DNA of 64,000 bases from Rhodoferax sp. (lineage in GTDB: Bacteria; Pseudomonadota; Gammaproteobacteria; Burkholderiales; Burkholderiaceae_C): NCBI GenBank assembly GCA_008015235.1, contig SSFF01000013.1, positions 62,001 through 126,000 on the forward strand. The letters are read 5' to 3'. Position 1 is the first letter of the stretch, and every line of letters begins with the position of its first letter. Of this stretch, positions 61,145 through 64,000 are shown piece after piece. Both the position numbers and the translations under genes were made by a program. The notes below the pieces were generated by a model. The model did no database searches. It was not told the DNA's origin and saw nothing but the letters and a program-made list of their open reading frames with translations.

Positions 61145-61612
61145 TCAGGCCACAGTGGCCGACTTCCAGCCCGCAATCAAGCCATGCAGCTCGGTCGCCT
61201 GGGTGGACGTTGTCAGCTGCTCGCGCAAGGCGGCATCGCTGAGCAACTCGGCAATCTCGGAAAGGATTTCCAGGTGTTTCTGGGTGGCTGCTTCCGGAAC
61301 CAGCAAAAAGATCAGCAGACTGACAGGCTTTTCGTCCGGCGCATCAAATCCGATGGGCTGGGCCAGCTGCAGCACAGCCGCCATGGGCGCCTTGAGCCCC
61401 TTGATGCGGCCATGGGGGATGGCGACACCATGCCCCAAACCGGTGGACCCCAGCCGCTCACGAGAGAACAGGCTGTCTGTCACCAAGGCACGGCTCAGGC
61501 CGTGGAGGTTTTCAAATAGCAAACCCGCTTCCTCAAAAGCACGTTTCTTGCTAGAGACTTCCACGTGGGCCACAACGTGGTCCGGGGGCAGGATCGAGGC
61601 TAGGCGGTTCAT
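61145..61612 (-). CDS. ptsN: Nitrogen regulatory PTS EIIA protein
   Basis: EIIA-Ntr phosphocarrier of the nitrogen-related PTS, affecting potassium and nitrogen regulation. The 155 residues contain the phosphorylated His67 in [13 protein letters not shown], with [22 protein letters not shown] near the C-terminus. Start [14 protein letters not shown]. It lies between hpf and hprK. In many proteobacteria EIIA-Ntr interacts with K+ transport, which is interesting because kup is also in this window, though far away. That link is only suggestive. Confidence 0.96.
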   Translation of the reverse strand: MNRLASILPPDHVVAHVEVSSKKRAFEEAGLLFENLHGLSRALVTDSLFSRERLGSTGLGHGVAIPHGRIKGLKAPMAAVLQLAQPIGFDAPDEKPVSLLIFLLVPEAATQKHLEILSEIAELLSDAALREQLTTSTQATELHGLIAGWKSATVA

Positions 61613-61634
61613 GATGCGGCCGAATTATGCACCT

Positions 61635-61661
61635 AAAAAAAACCGCCCTGCACGGGCGGTT
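61635..61661 (-). terminator. Rho-independent terminator after hpf
   Basis: On the minus strand AACCGCCC, loop GTGCA, GGGCGGTT, followed by six more T. It lies between hpf and ptsN, so most hpf transcripts may end before ptsN-hprK unless read-through occurs. Confidence 0.9.
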
Positions 61662-61682
61662 GTCGGGGATGTTGCACCGGTT

Positions 61683-62012
61683 TCACATGATGCGCTTGGG
61701 CGCTTCGTGGTGATGGTCTTGCAGGCGGTCCTTGTGGCGCACGACCTGGCGATCCAGCTTGTCCACCAGTTCGTCGACAGCGGCGTACAGGTCTTCATGG
61801 GCACTTTCGGCAAACATGTCGTTGCCCTTCACATGGATCGTGCACTCGGCCCGTTGTCGTCGATCCTTCTCCTTTTGCTTCTCTACCGTCAGGAGCACCT
61901 TGACATCGACAACCTGGTCAAAGTGACGGGCAATACGATCTAGCTTGGTCGTGACATAACTGCGCAATGCGGGGGTAACTTCAAGATGGTGACCGCTGAT
62001 CGTCAGGTTCAT
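61683..62012 (-). CDS. hpf: Ribosome hibernation promoting factor, short form
   Basis: Binds the 30S subunit and promotes inactive 100S ribosomes in stationary phase. From ATG 62012 ([31 protein letters not shown]) it has 109 residues, the short HPF/YhbH form. [32 protein letters not shown] and [29 protein letters not shown] are family features. It is normally preceded by rpoN, but here a 330 bp intergenic region and the divergent corA lie upstream. A strong terminator follows before ptsN. Confidence 0.95.
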   Translation of the reverse strand: MNLTISGHHLEVTPALRSYVTTKLDRIARHFDQVVDVKVLLTVEKQKEKDRRQRAECTIHVKGNDMFAESAHEDLYAAVDELVDKLDRQVVRHKDRLQDHHHEAPKRIM

Positions 62013-62024
62013 ACATAGCCTCCA

Positions 62025-62084
62025 ATTGCTATCAAAGTTAAGAGCTGGGGCAGTGTGCCCAGCGTCCAGAGCAACCCACTTTGG
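62025..62084 (+). repeat. Short palindromic repeat, degenerate copy Q
   Basis: Reads TTGCTATCAAAGTTAAGAGC, TGGGGCAGTGTGCCCAGCG, TCCAGAGCAACCCACTTTGG. The first 22 bases and the CCAGAG...TTTGG end match the family. The middle has changed into a short GGGC-AGTGT-GCCC hairpin. It lies in the hpf 5' region. Confidence 0.4.
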
Positions 62085-62198
62085 TTGTTGGACGCACCCA
62101 CTATGCGCCCGAATTTCTGGAAATGCAACGCCTTTTTTTAGCCCTCCGCAAGGGATGGAAATTTGCTGCATTTCCCGTGCAAACCGCCCCCAAGCCGG

Positions 62199-62207
62199 TG
62201 CCATAAT
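62199..62207 (+). promoter_or_regulatory. Extended -10 promoter candidate for corA
   Basis: TGC-CATAAT at 62199-62207 fits the extended -10 pattern TGnTATAAT in 5 of 6 core positions. No good -35 is visible 16-18 bp upstream, as is common for this promoter type. The start would be near 62214, giving a leader of about 129 nt. Confidence 0.45.
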
Positions 62208-62226
62208 GCGAGCTTGTCAACGAATT

Positions 62227-62297
62227 GGAGAACGCTCCTTGGAAACCTACCCTAGTCGGTAGCTTTCAGCTCCCGGGCTTGCCGTGGGGTTGAAAGC
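62227..62297 (+). promoter_or_regulatory. Structured corA 5' leader
   Basis: Three consecutive hairpins: GGAG-AACG-CTCC (62227-62238), CTACC-CTAGTC-GGTAG (62247-62262), and GCTTTCA (62262-62268) paired with TGAAAGC (62291-62297) with an inner CCC/GGG. They lie between the promoter candidate and corA. A magnesium-responsive leader is possible but no known riboswitch class is recognised. Confidence 0.35.
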
Positions 62298-62342
62298 CAA
62301 CCCAATCCCCACCACAACGCAACCCACCTTTGGGAGTGAGCC

Positions 62343-63329
62343 ATGTTGAATATTTTTACGCTCGTCAACGGGCGGCTGTTCCAGGAAGAGATCGAGTCCC
62401 TGGAGGAGTTGGCGCAGTTCCAGCCCATCTGGGTGGACCTGGAGTCCCCCACCATCGAAGAAAAACGCTGGGTCAAGCAGCACTACGGTCTGTCCATTCC
62501 GGACGATGCCATGGACGAGGACATCGAGGAATCCGCACGCTTCTACACCGAAGACAACGGTGATCTGCATATCCGCAGCGACTTCCTGGTACCCGACGAT
62601 GAAGAGCCGCATACCGTGCGCGTGGCCTTCATCCTGAACCTGGCCAACGATGGCCGGCGCTCCAGCGGCGTGCTGTTCTCCATCCATGACGAAGACATTC
62701 CGGTGTTCCGACTGCTGCGCATGCGCGCGCGCCGTGCACCAGGGCTGATCGAAGACGCCAAGGAAGTGCTGCTCAAGCTGCTCGACGCCGACGCCGAATA
62801 CTCGGCCGACACGCTCGAAGAGATTTACGATGCCCTGGAGAAAGTCAGCTCCCAGGTGCTGGCGGGTGACGTGACCGACGCGCAGGCCGGCTCTGTGCTG
62901 GGTGAGATCGCACGCCACGAAGACATGAACGGGCGCATCCGGCGCAATGTGATGGACACCCGCCGCGCCGTGAGCTTCCTGATGCGATCCAAGATGCTCA
63001 ACAACGAGCAGTTCGAGGAAGCACGCCAGATCCTGCGCGACATTGACTCGCTGGACTCGCACACCGCCTTCCTGTTCGACAAGATCAACTTCCTGATGGA
63101 TGCGACGGTCGGTTTCATCAACATCAACCAGAACAAGATCATCAAGATCTTCTCGGTGGCCAGCGTGGCGCTGCTGCCGCCCACACTGATCGCCAGCATT
63201 TACGGCATGAATTTCCAGTACATGCCAGAACTGGCCCAGACCTGGGGCTACCCCTATGCGCTGGGTCTCATGCTGGCCAGCGCGCTGGTGCCGATGTGGT
63301 ACTTCCGCCGCCGCGGTTGGCTGAAATAG
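62343..63329 (+). CDS. corA: CorA family magnesium/cobalt transporter
   Basis: Pentameric channel for Mg2+ (and Co2+) uptake. The 328 residues have a large acidic cytoplasmic domain (for example MDEDIEESARFYTEDNGDLHIRSDFLV), a long stalk helix, and two C-terminal membrane helices with the selectivity motif GMN at 288-290 (IYGMNFQYMPEL), ending in the positive tail FRRRGWLK. A GGGAG Shine-Dalgarno precedes the ATG. A structured leader lies upstream. Confidence 0.96.
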   Translation: MLNIFTLVNGRLFQEEIESLEELAQFQPIWVDLESPTIEEKRWVKQHYGLSIPDDAMDEDIEESARFYTEDNGDLHIRSDFLVPDDEEPHTVRVAFILNLANDGRRSSGVLFSIHDEDIPVFRLLRMRARRAPGLIEDAKEVLLKLLDADAEYSADTLEEIYDALEKVSSQVLAGDVTDAQAGSVLGEIARHEDMNGRIRRNVMDTRRAVSFLMRSKMLNNEQFEEARQILRDIDSLDSHTAFLFDKINFLMDATVGFININQNKIIKIFSVASVALLPPTLIASIYGMNFQYMPELAQTWGYPYALGLMLASALVPMWYFRRRGWLK

Positions 63330-63343
63330 AAATTAGATACGAA

Positions 63344-63400
63344 ACTAGGTCCTGGCCCTCACAAACATTGCACAATAAGCTACTGAATTTATAGCAATTG
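63344..63400 (-). repeat. Short palindromic repeat, copy N
   Basis: On the minus strand: CAATTGCTATAAATTCAGTAGC, then TTATTGTGCAATGTTTGTGAG, GGCCAGGACCTAGTTT. Its first bases encode the last Leu-Leu residues and the TAA stop of the nucleosidase gene (stop 63389-63391). It lies between corA and that gene. Confidence 0.75.
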
Positions 63401-64000
63401 GAGCAAGTTGCGGACCATCTTGCGGGCGTAGACGCTGGCCACACTGTCCACAAACTGGGGGAAGTCCACATGCGCACTGTCGTCGGCCCGGTCGGAAATG
63501 GTACGTATTGCGGCCATGGGCACACCATAGTCGGCACACACCTGCGCCACGGCCGCACCTTCCATCTCCACCGCCAGGGCCCGGTGCTGTGCAGCCGCCA
63601 GATCGTCCACAATGCGCTGTACCTCCTGCGCCGCACAAACAAAGCGGTCACCGGTGGCAATCAGCCCCTCATGCACCTGGACACTGCGCCCCTGAAATTC
63701 CATGCCCGCCAGGGCTGACCGTGCGGCACCTGCCAAGGCCTGGGTCCACGCGCCATCGACCGCCAGCACGCTTTGGCCGGTCAGCGGGATTTCATAGCGC
63801 GGGAACAGCGGCGAGGCGTCCATGTCGTGCTGCACAAAGCCATTGGCCACCACCACATCGCCCACGGCCACGCCGGGCCCCACACCACCTGCAACACCCG
63901 TGAAGACAACCGCACGGGCACCGAAGTGCTCCAGCAGGGCCACCGTGGTGGTGGCCGCCGCCACCTTGCCGATGCGCGACAGCGCCAACACCACGGGGTG
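63389..64000 (-). CDS. mtnN: 5'-methylthioadenosine/S-adenosylhomocysteine nucleosidase, N-terminus cut by window edge
   Basis: Hydrolyses MTA and SAH to adenine plus the thioribose or ribosyl compound, also part of autoinducer-2 formation. About 203 codons of a usual 230-260 are visible, the N-terminal part lies beyond the right edge. Phosphorylase-superfamily features: LSRIGKVAAATTTVALLEHFGARAVVFTGVAGGVGPGVAVGDVVVAN, VEMEGAAVAQVC (catalytic Glu) and RTISDRADDSAHVDF (catalytic Asp). The C-terminal codons and stop are formed by repeat copy N. It converges with corA. Confidence 0.9.
   Translation of the reverse strand, partial: HPVVLALSRIGKVAAATTTVALLEHFGARAVVFTGVAGGVGPGVAVGDVVVANGFVQHDMDASPLFPRYEIPLTGQSVLAVDGAWTQALAGAARSALAGMEFQGRSVQVHEGLIATGDRFVCAAQEVQRIVDDLAAAQHRALAVEMEGAAVAQVCADYGVPMAAIRTISDRADDSAHVDFPQFVDSVASVYARKMVRNLLQLL

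Larger units (their letters stand above)
62013..62342. other. Divergent intergenic region hpf/corA
   Basis: 330 bp. Near hpf there is a degenerate short repeat (62025-62084). A promoter-like extended -10 points towards corA, followed by a leader of about 130 nt with several hairpins (annotated separately). No coding region longer than 20 codons with a ribosome binding site was seen. Confidence 0.65.

Noticed and set aside
61508-61560. A short-repeat copy in ptsN
   Set aside because: Only a TTGCTATTT word is shared. The GCGGGCTA-AGGCC part is missing.
1-64000. CRISPR arrays, tRNA or rRNA genes, prophage
   Set aside because: No regularly spaced direct repeats, cloverleaf sequences or phage genes were seen by eye. 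A tRNA could still be missed without a scan.

Overview
This 64 kb window looks like chromosomal DNA of a GC-rich betaproteobacterium of the order Burkholderiales, most probably family Comamonadaceae and Rhodoferax-like. The reasons are the spc ribosomal operon order, the hpf-ptsN-hprK cluster, the bamE/fur divergent pair, the ferrooxidans-type GshA, NodIJ-like ABC genes, and many copies of a ~60 bp palindromic interspersed repeat that I associate with Comamonadaceae. The genus is inference. I saw no rRNA, tRNA, CRISPR array, prophage or complete insertion sequence.

Layout. 1-3397 (minus): spc operon rplN-rplX-rplE-rpsN-rpsH-rplF-rplR-rpsE (rpsE cut by the left edge), with its promoter and the divergent proC. 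4565-9917: a LysR regulator and a family III CoA-transferase, then a divergent HAD dehalogenase and malate synthase G. 10143-15217: a CSS/EAL phosphodiesterase, then oxyR divergent from a di-haem cytochrome c peroxidase, with a tandem OxyR operator and a perfect FNR box between them, a solute-binding protein and cytochrome b561. 15299-19018: CYTH protein, a 39-residue membrane peptide, M19 dipeptidase, a small unknown protein and a serine hydrolase. 19135-19403: a MITE-like element next to amn. 20915-24401: NodIJ-like exporter, then ohrR, a c-type haem protein and ohr. 24533-29770: DUF2855 protein, metallophosphoesterase plus Ser/Thr kinase-USP fusion, DUF2520 protein and pirin. 29728-34112: GGDEF-EAL protein, DMT exporter, AraC regulator and SRPBCC protein.

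34144-34967 holds two small AT-richer genes with attC-like sites, which looks like an integron cassette remnant without an integrase. 35076-41716 (minus) carries envelope enzymes: GT39-like transferase, PAP2 phosphatase, penicillin-acylase-like Ntn hydrolase and UshA. 41787-50295 includes a class II amidotransferase, a secreted PKD-like protein, the glutathione/potassium cluster gshA-kup-benE-gshB, and proA. 50433-52745 is a soluble histidine kinase followed by a receiver-TPR protein. 52755-59557 (minus) is one tight run bamE-dapB-exbB-exbD-leuS-lptE-holA, divergent from fur. 60169-62012 is hpf-ptsN-hprK, divergent from corA. The right edge cuts an MTA/SAH nucleosidase.

Themes. Peroxide defence is dense: OxyR-Ccp, OhrR-Ohr with a haem protein, and glutathione synthesis. 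The most unusual signals are (i) the orphan attC cassette remnant, (ii) about fifteen copies of one short repeat, several of them read in frame inside housekeeping genes or supplying start and stop codons, and (iii) the 269 bp MITE-like element with 31 bp inverted ends.
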